This document shows positions 43,725 through 54,922 of a stretch of DNA of 64,000 nt, in pieces. Where the stretch lies: assembly GCF_035594125.1 (NCBI RefSeq), contig NC_087152.1, forward strand, positions 16,527,501 through 16,591,500. The letters run 5' to 3'. Within the stretch, counting starts at the first letter, position 1. Each line of letters opens with the position of its first letter. This DNA comes from Scylla paramamosain. Taxonomy: Eukaryota; Arthropoda; Malacostraca; Decapoda; Portunidae. The notes below the pieces were generated by a model that was not told the origin of the DNA, searched no databases, and saw nothing but the letters and a program-made list of their open reading frames with translations. A program made the position numbers and the translations under genes.

Positions 43725-43995
43725 AGGGGCCCGCGGCTGTTATTTTGTGGTCATGCGTTCGAGCCCCGCTTAGGTTGGAATCCTTCAACGTTGTCAGATG
43801 TTACTACCTCTGTGAGAAAGGGGTCGGGGTGATGAGTCAGCCAACTGGTCTTCCTGCTGACGCAGCCATATCCCAGACTGACTCAGGTGTCATGTGTGTA
43901 AAGAGGAGACCTGGGTTATCCATCGTGCATGTGACGGGTTATCATAGTGTTCGTACTTTCCCTTTACTCTGTCATTCATTGGTGACCTAATACGT
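43725..43995 (+). mobile_element. Possible tRNA-derived SINE
   Basis: TGGTCATGCGTTCGAGCCCCGC contains a near-perfect B-box (GTTCGAGCCCC) preceded by a CGCGGCTGTTA head. About 270 bp, ending in (GT)n. No second copy in the window to confirm the boundaries. Confidence 0.4.
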
Positions 43996-44817
43996 GTGTG
44001 TGTGTGTTTATTTGTTTATTTATCTGTTCGTTTATGTATTTGTTGATTGGTTCATTTATAAAGTGAGGAAAATCTGTATGATTTCGTGCGATCTCATCCA
44101 GCAGGATGTAGTAGCTACAGTAGAACTCGTAGCTACCGCAATGCTAGAGTAGAGGAAATTTTGACAAGAAACTGTATGCGGAAGATTGATGCATAGATAT
44201 GAAATTGATATGTATGTCAATAGCACAGGAATGTGTGTTTCCTATAAACAAAGCAATGTGATGGAAAGGAAATATTAGTCGTCATGAAACGATGGAATCA
44301 TATGAAGCCGAAAAAGGAGGGGAGCGTGTGGGGAGAAATCAGGGAGAGGCTTTATCAGTCTTGATTTGCAGCGGGAGATATGTGGTTAAACATGCGTTAT
44401 CATTGTATTTTCACAGAAAACTATGAAAAAATTGCACGCCTCTGTAAAGATACAGGTACAGCTGTAAATGTTCACTCACTTTTGTAAAGAATAGTTACTT
44501 GATGTAAAAGTGAGAAGCGCATTCAGGGAAGTAAGGTGAAGCGCGAGAAATTATGATAAGCACGAATGTAGTAAGAAATGAAAACAAGTAGTTGCTGTAA
44601 ACTGTGCCGTTTTTGGTGTGTGAAAGATAATGATAATCAGGAGAGGCTGTGATGGATCGATGCGCTATTTTGCATTTATAGATTTTCATTTGGGTCTTGT
44701 TAAGCTTAAATCAACGTGATAATAAAAGGATAAAAAAAAAGAAAAGTCACCATTGTTACGGTTATCAGCATCAGACACCAAATCCATTGTTTAACTTAGG
44801 CCTCAAAACTCCATCCG
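43996..44817. other. Intergenic, nothing recognised
   Basis: Mixed composition with no repeats or ORFs that I can support. Confidence 0.5.
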
Positions 44818-45003
44818 GTCTCCTCCTCCTCCTCCTCCTCCTCCTCCTCCTCCTCCTCCTCCTCCTCCTCCTCCTCCTCCTCCTTCTTCTTCTTCTTCTT
44901 CTTCTTCTTCTTCTTCTTCTTCTTCTTCTTCTTCTTCTTCTTCTTCTTCTTCTTCTTCTTCTTCTTCTTCTTCTTCTTCTTCTTCTTCTTCTTCTTCTTC
45001 TTC
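44818..45003. repeat. (CTC)n followed by (TTC)40
   Basis: About 22 CTC triplets, then about 40 uninterrupted TTC triplets (44884-45003). The whole tract is homopyrimidine on the + strand. Confidence 0.97.
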
Positions 45004-45180
45004 TCAACAAAAACTACTACTTCTACAACAACAACAACAACAACTAATACGACTGTCATGTTCAACCAGACGTCTTCTAATCTCATCGCCTCATCTCTCT
45101 CTTACTTTACGAAGTAAGCCTGTCGTCCTATACTGAATATCCTCTCTTTTTCGGGGGGCGTAGCTTATGTATCCTTAAGA

Positions 45181-45489
<309 letters not shown>

Positions 45490-45959
45490 CCTTAAGATAT
45501 GACTAAGGTAGACATTTAAAAGAGCCTGATAGAGCAAGGTTGTCTTTAATTTTATTTATGTACATTAATATTTGTGTGTAATTCTTACCGTAAGCTTCTG
45601 TTTTGGGATTTCAGTCGTCCCATCTACTATAATATACTGGGGCCTATAGCTATTAGTGTCCACTAGTTACGGTAGCCTATCGTGGGGCTTACACATGCTC
45701 GATATGAAACGCGAGAATCCATATTACTCGGATATAAACTGGGGGAAAAAATATAAATACGTAGTTGTCTTTGGTACTTTAGACAGTTATCTCCAGCCTG
45801 TGTGTGGTTCGCAGGCTTGACGGGCGCCGAATAGGTTGATAGTCTCTGTGGAGCAGCAGGGGTGTCGGAGGAAATGATATGGTGTAGGCCTATTCACTAG
45901 CCTTTCTCAGAACGTTAACAAAGCTATTGTGTATTTATTAAGTTAGGGTTGACTGTACT

Positions 45960-46040
45960 CTGTAGGAACTGGCACCTTCAGTAGGTCGTTTCTTAATAGC
46001 TTTTTTTGTTGCCCTAGGCCAGAGCTTCTCGTACATAAAA
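45960..46040 (+). mobile_element. LINE family C 3' UTR relic
   Basis: GAACTGGCACCTTCAGT ... TTTTTGTTGCCCTAGGCCAG ... GTACATAAAAA aligns with the family 3' end (GGACTGGCATTTCAGT ... TTGTTGCCCTTGGCCAG ... CTACATAAAAA). Confidence 0.65.
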
Positions 46041-46228
46041 ATAATGTTTATTAATTAGCTACGTATTTATTTATTTATTTTTAGTTTATTGGGAGAAAGA
46101 ACTCCATAATTATTCCGTTACTACTGTGTTAAATATTGCAGTCATGGAGGCATAATGGGTTTAATATCTCCATGATTGCAGTGCCTGATATCCCCATTCT
46201 ACTTATCAAACAACGTATCTGTCTATTT

Positions 46229-46424
46229 CAGAGGTTCTCAAACTTTATTGCTTAGTGGCGCACTAATGATATTTCTTGGACTTGACGGCGCACCAACTCT
46301 CCTGTCAGTATAGTGTATACCTATCCATGAAAATTACGCGGCACACTTGGGGGATAGTCGCGGCTAAGGAAACTTCCTTGCTTGCGGAGCACTTCTGCAC
46401 CGCGGCGCAGTTCGAGAATCACAG
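46229..46424. mobile_element. hAT-like MITE, 196 bp
   Basis: Ends CAGAGGTTCTCAAACTTTA and, complemented, CTGTGATTCTCGAACTGCG. Flanks GTCTATTT (46221-46228) and GTCTATAC (46425-46432) agree at six of eight positions, as expected for an aged hAT duplication. Confidence 0.78.
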
Positions 46425-46756
46425 GTCTATACGAATGACGCTCGTTCGCAGGAGCTTCCTCCGAGAATGACAGCGGGAAAAGTCTCCATTTATTCCTGTC
46501 CTTGTATTATTGTCTCCATACACTGAACTTATTACTCTCCTCTCCTTTTTCGTACCTTAGCATTTGCCTTCATGTAATGTAATACCTCACTTGGGGTTGT
46601 CCGGTTGCATTTACTCCATGTACTACACTCATATCCTCGTGCTACCTTCTGCCATCCTCTCTACGTGGCCTTATTGTGCTGCGATTGACCGTTACATCAA
46701 GTCCACCTTTGATGATAACATCTGTCAAACTTATATTCAACGTTCCTCATTCCGTG

Positions 46757-47925
46757 TTAACATAAGAACATAAGTAATATGAGAAGCTGCAAAAAACCCT
46801 CAGGCCTACACGTGGCAGTCCCTGTATGAAATATACCTACTTGTTTCCACCTATCATTCCCATTCATAAATATGTCTAATCTTTTCTTAATTAAAGTTCC
46901 CTAATGACTCAGCACTAACAACTTGATTACTGAGCCCGTTCCATTCATTTGAGAACCAATTCCTCCCTATCTCTTTTTTTTAAATCTAAATTTTTCAAAC
47001 TTAAACCCGTTATTTCTTGTTCTCTTCTGGTTGCTTATCCTAAGAAGTTTGCTTACGCCCCACCTTGTTATAACCCTTATACCACATGAAAACTTCTATC
47101 AGGTCCCCTCTTAACCTACGTATCTGTAAAGAATGTAAATTTAACAGCTTCAATCTCGCTTCGTAAGGAATACTCCTCATCCCCTCTATCTTTTTAGTCA
47201 TTCTCCTTTGTACTTATTCTGATAGACCTATATCGTTCCTGTAATATTATGGGGACCAGAACTGCACAGCGTAATCTACATGGTCTAACCAGCGCCAAAT
47301 ATAATTTTAATATTACTTTGGGCCTTCTACTTTTAACACTTCTAAAAATTAATCCTAATTAATTAATCCTATTTGCCCTGTTTCTGGCCTCTGTGTATTG
47401 CTTTCTTAGACGGAGTTCAGAGCTAACTATAACTCCTAAATCCTTTTCGTACCCTGAACCTACTAAAGTTTCGTTGTTTATTGTGTACCTACTGTGTGGG
47501 TTTCCTCTACGTACACTATTTTGCATTTGTTTACATTAAACTGCATTTGCCATCTGTCTATCCATTAGTTCATCCTATCGAAATCTACCTGCAAGGCGAT
47601 GGCATCCGATTCTGACTAATTAATCTACCTACCTTCGTGTCATCCGCAAATTTAGTAACATCACTACTAATTCCACTATTCAAGTCATTGATATACTCGT
47701 ATATTAAAAACAACAATGGCCCTAATACTGATCCCTGTGGCACCCCACTAATTACTTGATCCCACTCGGATTTAGAGCCTTTTATTACAACTCCCTGCCG
47801 CCTGTCGGTTATCCTCGACTTTATTCAGTGTGACACCTTCCTATCTATCCCGTGCGCCCTAACCTTTCTCAGGAGCCTCTGATGGGGTACCTTGTCAGAC
47901 GCTTTACTAAAGTCCTGATAAAGGT
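46757..47925 (-). mobile_element. LINE family A copy, minus strand
   Basis: Starts (3' end) with AACATAAGAACATAAG, the complement of the (TTCTTATG)n tail. Minus-strand coding remnants follow the 0.7-2.6 kb copy: FKRR..FMNGN-type tail, VRP..YAVQFW, thumb, [12 protein letters not shown] block near 47700, ending at the DFSKA block near 47915 where it is 5'-truncated. Many frame breaks. Confidence 0.87.
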
Positions 47926-48125
47926 GTTGGCTGTCACTGTCTCAGGTCTGATCAGCTAAACGTCATTTCATCACTTCATCTGGTTTCTGCATCTGACGCA
48001 TCTTCTTTCACCTCGCCAACATTGTCATTGTTACTGTATAGGTACTGTAATTGCCTACCTATTATCTGTTTGGCGAAAGACGGATGATAGAAGAACAGTT
48101 ATATAACATCAAGGGATAGTAAAGC

Positions 48126-48127
48126 TT

Positions 48128-48195
<68 letters not shown>
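48126..48195. repeat. Poly(T) plus (TG)n
   Basis: 24 T followed by about 46 bp TG, just outside the right LTR-like arm. Confidence 0.97.
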
Positions 48196-48197
<2 letters not shown>

Positions 48198-48227
48198 ATC
48201 AGATAAGGTTAGTGTAGTCGCCAGTTG

Positions 48228-49317
48228 TCTCTAGTGCGCGGTGGCCGTGTGCCCAGCGGGCTCCGCCCTCTGGAAGCCTCCCGTCACCGTCTACATCGGT
48301 GCCTCCCGGAGAATTGACTCCACGCCTCGTGACTAGCTACGACTGACGTGTAGTGTACTGGCTTAGAGACGCGTTACAACTCAAATCGTGCTACGCCGAC
48401 CCTCATAGTCGAAAGTGTTACATCGTGGTAAATTAACTGTCTTAAGTAACCACTAAATATCAAAGATACACTGAAAATTATTATACGTGTATTGTATACT
48501 TCTATATGTTATGGCAGTCATATTAACCTTTCATTGTTACGGAATCAGATTGTATTCATATGATTCGGTTTGTTGTTTGATGAAGGGACAGGATTGATCC
48601 ACCTTCTTGATTTAATAGATAATTGATTGTACACACCGGATTCGAGACGAAATTGTAACGTGACGATTGATTGTTCTCTCTCTCTCTGAAGTGATATGAT
48701 TGACGACTGAGCAGCATCTCTCAAGACTGACTGTGACTGAGCAGAACTGAGTGGGAGACCAAGACTTGACTACTCGTGACTGAGTGACTGACTGACTGCG
48801 ACTCTGACTGAGACTTTGTCCGAACTGAGAGCTCGCTACTATGCGAGCTGTATTTATCTGAGCTAAGTAGATCGCAGATAGTTGCCCCGAAGGACTGGAA
48901 GTGGGTGTGGAATTCCCTTGAGATAGAGAAGGAAGACGGACGCAGATTTTATCCCTAAGGACTGGAAGTAGGTGTGAAATTTCCTTGAGATAGAGAAGGA
49001 ACACATGTTTGCAGCTGTTATCCCTAAGGACTGAAAGTGGGGTGTGAAGGAGAAATGACCAGGAAGGAAGACGAACACATGTATGTAGTTGGCCATGGTA
49101 CACGTGGGATGAATATATGACATATATATAATAATAGTAATTGTTGAGACTGATACATGATGCCTCTTTGTATTGATTGCATGTACATAGTATGTTGTAC
49201 CTCAATACTCCTCTTGCTGATGTCAAATTAATTGTCACTACAGATAAACCGCATTAAAGCGAGTAAAGGACTGGGTCGTTTGTCATCCTGAAAACCTACA
49301 GTCGTGACGGCGTCTAC
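48228..49317 (+). repeat. Long inverted repeat, right arm (LTR-like, full version)
   Basis: Inverted counterpart of 42066-42577. It has about 580 bp more in the middle (about 48562-49141), containing GACT-rich simple sequence and three tandem units of about 67 bp starting CCC(G/T)AAGGACTG(G/A)AAGT (near 48884, 48951 and 49020). It ends GACGGCGTCTACA. A solo LTR is the favoured reading; the alternative is one arm of a large foldback element. Confidence 0.75.
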
Positions 49318-49340
49318 AGTTAGGAACCTCTAACGCGATG

Positions 49341-49342
<2 letters not shown>

Positions 49343-49400
<58 letters not shown>
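49343..49400. repeat. (GA)n microsatellite
   Basis: About 58 bp. Confidence 0.97.
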
Positions 49401-49404
<4 letters not shown>

Positions 49405-49496
49405 TCATGGACTCGGTCTCCATGACAACATGTTTATGACCTTTCACTTCATTAGTGATAGTCCAGGAAGACCATCACTTTGTATTCGCATGCTTT

Positions 49497-49500
<4 letters not shown>

Positions 49501-49554
<54 letters not shown>
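49501..49554. repeat. (CA)n microsatellite
   Basis: About 54 bp. Confidence 0.97.
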
Positions 49555-49555
<1 letters not shown>

Positions 49556-49839
49556 CGGTTACTACCAGTAATCAATAAGTGTGTTTGGCTTCTGTTATCA
49601 CTGTTGATATCAAGAGCGAAAGGGAAACGGCAGGTATTTTGGAGAGGAATTCAGTACTTATTTCTTTAAGGAGTTACTTTGTAGGTGAAAAGTAAGGTTG
49701 AGTTTTCAGTGTAATAGGAAAATGCATGAAACATGGAATTAGGCCTAGTTTGTTTTTTTTTTTTTTTTTTTTTTTTTCCATTTAACAGTAAAACACTGAA
49801 GAGCTGGTGTGTCGTCGAAATCCAACATATACAAGTATC

Positions 49840-50012
49840 ATGAACGTGCGCGCCAACCAATATAGCATGGGAACCCTTCAAGGCAGCAGTTTGTTCACTA
49901 TTGCTGCGTTGATTGTTATAATTCCATCATCTTACAGTGGAGATGTAAAGGCTGATCAACTCGTGACAGAAAAAGTAGCTACTGATAGCGGCATCATTAA
50001 GCATCCTAACTC
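49840..50012 (+). other. Weak candidate first coding exon with signal-like peptide
   Basis: ATG at 49840 opens MNVRANQYSMGTLQG followed by a hydrophobic stretch, SSLFTIAALIVIIPSSYSG, resembling a signal peptide or anchor. The frame meets a strong donor (TCA|GTAAGT) at 50013. No homology recognised and no partner exon found. The following 80 bp partly duplicate the end of this stretch. Could be chance. Confidence 0.2.
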
Positions 50013-50105
50013 AGTAAGTTAGGCAGGATGCTGAGGCTAATCAACTCGTGACAAGAAATGTTAGTGACTGATAATGTCATCAGTAAAGGCTTGGGTTCAC
50101 TTGTT

Positions 50106-50342
50106 GAGGTGAACGGAAACGAATACCTCCCTCGCCCGCCATAATTTTAAGAGTTATTTTGACAAACTAATAGTCACCAGGAGGGCGGATGGAGTAAAGT
50201 ACACGCTCAGGTAGCCTGCGCAAACCCGGATTGTTCAGGCAAAACTGAGAATGTATGGGACGTTGACGCAGCCTGTGCAGGCCGCCTCAGCGTCCCATAC
50301 ACGCTCAGTTTTGCAAGGGAGGAATTCGCTTCCGTTCACCTC
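50106..50342. repeat. Compound inverted repeat / hairpin
   Basis: GAGGTGAACGGAAACGAAT... (50106-50132) pairs with 50316-50342, and the 24-nt arm at 50239-50262 (GCAAAACTGAG..TGTATGGGACG) pairs with 50291-50314 with a two-base mismatch. The right arm is continuous, while the left arm is split by about 106 bp. Probably a foldback element with an insertion or deletion. Confidence 0.7.
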
Positions 50343-51049
50343 TACTTGTGTAGGCCGCCGGAGAGGCCGCCTCACGAAACTATGGCAGACAAGTTGGCTC
50401 CGTCCTGCCAGCGTCCAGTCAGCCCTTTTTGAGCGTGTATCGGCACATGAAGCGGCTTTCAGACAACATCTCTCAGTACGGCACTCGGCAGCTTGCCGCG
50501 AACATGCTGGCGAACACAAAACTTCCAGCTTTTGAGGTTTGATATAGAAAGGAATTCTTTTTTTTTTTTTTTTTTTTTTTTTACTGAATATGGAAAAAAA
50601 AAACGTATATATTTATCTATTTTATTTATATATCTAGTGGCACAAAAAACGGGAGTTATGGCGACACATCAGTATATTTAACTGCATATTTTAAAGGATA
50701 ATATGCCTGAAATATCATTACATTTAAATTAGGCAGTATGTGACAATATCAGCCTTCCATGCTTAGAAGCAGTTCACGTCTTCATCAAACAGTGAAAGAA
50801 GTTACTTTTTTTTTTTTTTAATATTATAGAAAAGTTACTTTTTCTCTTCTTGGTCTTCAGTAATAACTATAGGTCAGCTACAGTCGCAAGTAGGACCAAC
50901 TCTCCCTTATCCATGGGAAAAGGCATTGTAGTGTTCTCAACGCCAAGGACACGGAGGCAAACAGTCTTGGGTTTATTGTTGGTTGTACCCGGCCGAGCGG
51001 CCACGGGTGTGCGAGACGAAAGTCGAGGCGAGACTAACTGCAGTTAAAC

Positions 51050-51155
51050 TGCTGCCTCGTGGATTCCCCAGCTCCCTGGTGCTTGACCTGACCTGACTTC
51101 GAGTCTGGCCGGTCCCACACCTGGGAAGCTTAGCATGTAGGGAATCCATGAGGAT
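51050..51155. repeat. Small inverted repeat
   Basis: CCTCGTGGATTCCC (near 51055) pairs with GGGAATCCATGAGG (near 51140) with one mismatch, in a GC-richer stretch next to the LINE C fragment. Confidence 0.5.
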
Positions 51156-51176
51156 TAGCGTGGAGGAACTAGCCGG

Positions 51177-52060
51177 CTAGGCAGTCACTACGGCATGATT
51201 CATGATACGGGAGATCCAGAGGACGGATTGGAGCGATAGGACAAGATATAGATATGAGAAGTGATCAATGGAGCCCAAAGGAAAAGAGAGGGTAAAAGCA
51301 TAAGCAGAAGGATTAAAGGTTAGGAGAAGGTCAAGAATGTTGGGTGCATCTCCAAGATGGTCAGGAATATAAGTAGGGTGTTGCACCAATTGCTCTAGAT
51401 CGTGGAGGATAGCAAAGTTAAAGGCTAGTTCACCAGGATGGTCAGTGAAGGAAGAAGAAAGCCAGAGCTGGTGTTGAACGATGAAGTCTCCAAGAATGGA
51501 GATCTTTGCAAAAGGGAAGAGTCAGAATATGCTCTGCTCTGGAAGTTAAGTAGTCAAAGAATTTCTTATAGTTAGAGGGGTTAGGTGAGAGGTATACAGC
51601 ACAGGTAAATTTAGTTTGAGAGTGACTCTGCAGTCATAGCCAGATGGTGGAAAACTCGGAAGATTCAATGGCGTGGGCATGAGAGCAGGTTAAGTTATTG
51701 CACACATAGATGCAGCATCCAGTTTTGGGCTGAAAATGAGAATAGAGAAATTAGGAGGAAACAGAAAAGGGGCTTCTGTCAATTGCCTCATACACCTGTC
51801 TTTCAGTGTGGAAAAGATGAGATTTAGTAGAGGAGAGGTGGTGTTCTACAGATTAAAAATTAGATATAAGACTGCAAATGTTGTAGAAGTTAATGAAAAT
51901 GTTGAGGGGGGATGTCATGACACTTAAGGTCAATACTAGAAGAGCAATCTGATCTGGGTACATTTGTGGTCCCCTCCCCAGATGGGTACTCTGAGCCTGG
52001 TGTAGGAGTTGCCATGATAATTTTGAATTTTTGAGTGAAGGGTGTGTGTGTAATTAGGTA
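51177..52060 (-). mobile_element. LINE family C 5' part: endonuclease remnant
   Basis: Minus-strand reading gives [37 protein letters not shown] and [21 protein letters not shown], then the GSIDHFS block, i.e. an APE endonuclease with the GDF.V and S.DH motifs. This is the upstream portion missing from the 35-37 kb copy, which starts at SNPSAYA. It is 3'-truncated just after S.DH. Confidence 0.85.
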
Positions 52061-52258
52061 CTTATAGTTTTGTGTGAAGGCAGAGAATTTTCTTTAGAGG
52101 GCAGGCTGTGGCTTCCCCCTTGTGTTGTGAGACACAAAGGGAAATATTCATTGAGGCCAGTTGTGCTAAATGATAGGTTCACAGCACCTGATTCAGTGAT
52201 TTAGACCTCACTGGGAGTAATCATCATTTTGGCAGGTGCCTACTGCCTCCTCATATAT

Positions 52259-52259
52259 A

Positions 52260-52291
<32 letters not shown>
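52259..52291. repeat. (GT)n microsatellite
   Basis: About 33 bp, 80 bp upstream of the scramblase exon at 52374. Confidence 0.97.
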
Positions 52292-52294
<3 letters not shown>

Positions 52295-52373
52295 GATTTT
52301 TTTTTAGATGTGAAAGGCTAGACAGCTTACATGTATATAAGACAGCAAAAGTAATAACTGGCCCTTGCTTCAG

Positions 52374-54686
52374 ATGGCATACACGGTGCCACCTGGCATG
52401 GAATACATGGCACAGCTTGACCAGGTGCTGGTGAAGCAAGTAATCGAGGTGTTTGAGTGTAAGTAGCTTGCTCTTGCTTGTCTCTTGTGAACTTAGCTGT
52501 TTTTAAACACATTTATTATACAATTTTTAATCTACTCTGAGGTCAGATCACTGAAATTTCTCCAAGGTGATGGCTGTAATTGAAAATTCTCCGTTGATTC
52601 CTCTCCATATATGTTACATAAATTCCTGCTTAACTTTTTTTTTCTGCAGAATTTTATCCCCAAGAAATAGGATTACACTTATGCCAAGAAGTGTATGACT
52701 AATAGCTGACCTTCAGTCAAGTCTCTGGAACAAGAACATTTTCAGATCAACAGTAGCTTCAGAACAGTGCGGCATAGCTAGATGCCACATGTCAATGCTC
52801 ACCACCAAAACAGTAATGCACGTGTAGTATGTGCCACTGTTGCATGGTTTCCATGGAGATACAACTTGAATAGCACTTGTTGGGAGTTTCTGAGCTAGAT
52901 TTTTGATCAATATTGGACATTTTTATAAAATTTTGAAGGTTATAACAAGGGAGATGTAAGCAAAATTCTTAGGATCAGCAACCAGGGTAGAACAAGAAAT
53001 AATGGGTTCAAGCTTGAAAAATTTAGGTTTAGGAAGGAGATAGGAAAAAATTGGTTCTCAAATAGAGTGGTAGATGAGTGGAACGGACTCAGTAATCATG
53101 TAGTTAGTGCTAGGACACTAGAGAGCTTTAAGAGAAGATTAGACAAGTTTATGGATGGGGATAGCAGATGGAAATAGGTAGGTGTGTTTCGTACAGGGAC
53201 TGCCACGTGTAAGCCTGGTCGCTTCTTGCAGCTTCCCTTATTTCTTATGTTCTTATGTTCTTAAATCAGTCCATTTGTCATAAAATATTTTATGTCTTAA
53301 AAATTAAGAAATTATTTAAAATCCTTAACTTTGTTTAATTTTTCACATGTTCTAGCTTAAAGAATCTTATACTATACTGTATTTATCTTCTCTTTATTTA
53401 ATATTCATTGTCACATTTTAGGATAAGCAGTAACAATGTTTGATGTGTGAAGCATATCACAGTAAAGGTGTATGTCTTTACCGTAATTTATTAATCTTCC
53501 TTACAGTGATTGCGGGATGTGAGATGAATAACAAGTATGTCTTGAAAAACTCAATGGGGCAAGAATTCTTGACTGCAAGGGAGGACACAGACTGCTGCAC
53601 CCGTCAATGTTGTGGCCCCATTCGACCTTTTGAAATGGGTATCTTTAACAGCCAAGATCGAGAAGTGATGCACTTGTCACGCCCCTTGGCATGTGGAGCC
53701 TGGTGCTGCCCTTGCTCCATGATGGTGAGTGGTACCACACTCAAGAATCTGCCAGTATTGTACTGCAGTGTAACATTACTTCACATAATAATCTTAAAAA
53801 ATACCAACTATGCTCATATCTCCTGATTGTTTTCATCTGTTTTCATCCAGTGTCCAAATTACCACAATCTACCTCCTCAGCCACTACACTGTACTTATAT
53901 TCTTTTTATCTAAAGATTACATGAATGGAAATATGTAAACTCTGATGCTTATCTTTTAAAGGAATGTTTTAATCTTATCAGTTTGCTTGTTGCATCATTT
54001 TTCTCCTTGATCAGAGTATTGAGGTTTCCAGTCCACCTGGAACAGTTATAGGCAGCGTCCACCAGGAATGGAGCATGTGCACCCCATTGGCTGGCAAGTT
54101 CACCGTCAGGAATGTTGGTGGTGACGTGGTACTCAGGATCCAGGGACCTGTGTGTGCTATCAGCTGTGGGAGTGATGTGGAATTTCAGGTGATTAATGAT
54201 AAGAAGCAGTAGGGTAAAAGCTGTTAGATATGTTAACATTGAGCTGTAAGAAACTAGAATATAATTGTATCCAGTAAAGGCTTGATGATAGATAACTTCC
54301 TGTGCTGAGGGTGAGAATGTCTGTCATAGTAAACTACTTTGGGTCTTGTCCATAGGTGATGAGTGAGGACAGTTCTGTGCAAGTTGGAGCAATCACCAAG
54401 CAGTGGAGAGGGCTTTGTTCTGAAGCCTTTACTGATGCTGATAACTTTGGCCTCACCTTCCCCATAGACATGGATGTGCGCACAAAGGCTCTACTTCTTG
54501 GTGCACTTTTCCTCATTGTAAGTTTGCCTTATTGTGTAAAGATTTGCAGACTTCATCTATCAGTATTTAGTTCGTACAGATATGCAGATATGAAAATTTG
54601 AACACCTTGTAACTTATAAGCATCCTAAATATTCTTACTGTTGTTTTCAGGATTTCATGTACTTTGAGAGAGCCAAGAACAATTAG
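52374..54686 (+). CDS. Phospholipid scramblase (conserved core, 5 exons)
   Basis: Membrane protein of the PLSCR family (Ca2+-responsive lipid scrambling or DNA/nuclear roles depending on paralogue; family knowledge). Exons 52374-52458, 53507-53724, 54015-54188, 54356-54517 and 54651-54686 total 675 nt, 224 residues plus TAG, all phases compatible. Visible signatures are VPPGMEYMAQLDQVLVKQ at the N-terminus, NNKYVLKNSMGQEF, EDTDCCTRQCCGP, the Cys-rich WCCPC, FTDADNFGLTFPIDMD (EF-hand-like Ca2+ loop region), and the C-terminal hydrophobic helix ALLLGALFLIDFMYF followed by a basic tail. An ATG is the first codon after the acceptor at 52373, so this may be the first coding exon or an internal exon. 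The Pro-rich N-terminal region found in many family members is not seen. The Cys cluster is shorter than the CCCPCC palmitoylation motif of vertebrate PLSCR1. Intron 1 holds a LINE A tail. Confidence 0.94.
52937..53262 (+). mobile_element. LINE family A 3' fragment in scramblase intron 1
   Basis: Near-identical to 2265-2590: GGTTATAACAAGG, ATTCTTAGGATCAGCAACCA, the NRFKLEKFRF..EIG.NWFSNRVVDEWN coding end, the GGGACTGCCAC block and the TTCTTATGTTCTTA tail. 5'-truncated to about 325 bp. Confidence 0.92.
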
Positions 54687-54922
54687 ATATATATCAGACA
54701 TCCATCTCCTCCTCTCAAAATATGCAGTGACCAAGTGTTGGCAGTACTAAGGCTGATACTTGGGTGCAATAACCTGGCTGATGTGTGACTCATAGTATGG
54801 ATGATCTATCACACAGTGGTAAAATCACTTAATCCTCAAAATTAATTATAAGTACATCTCAGAAGACTAAAATGTTTGTTGATGATAGTGTTAGAACAAA
54901 TACCTCAAGTTTAAATCCATGT
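54687..54922. other. Scramblase 3' flank
   Basis: AT-rich, presumably 3' UTR. I see no clean AATAAA close to the stop. At about 54879-54922 it contains the first of three related direct repeats (GATAGTGTTAGAACAAATACC). Confidence 0.45.

Noticed and set aside
44697..45086. Poly-Leu, poly-Arg and poly-Lys/Glu ORFs
   Set aside because: Translations of the (CTC)n(TTC)n tract. No coding context.
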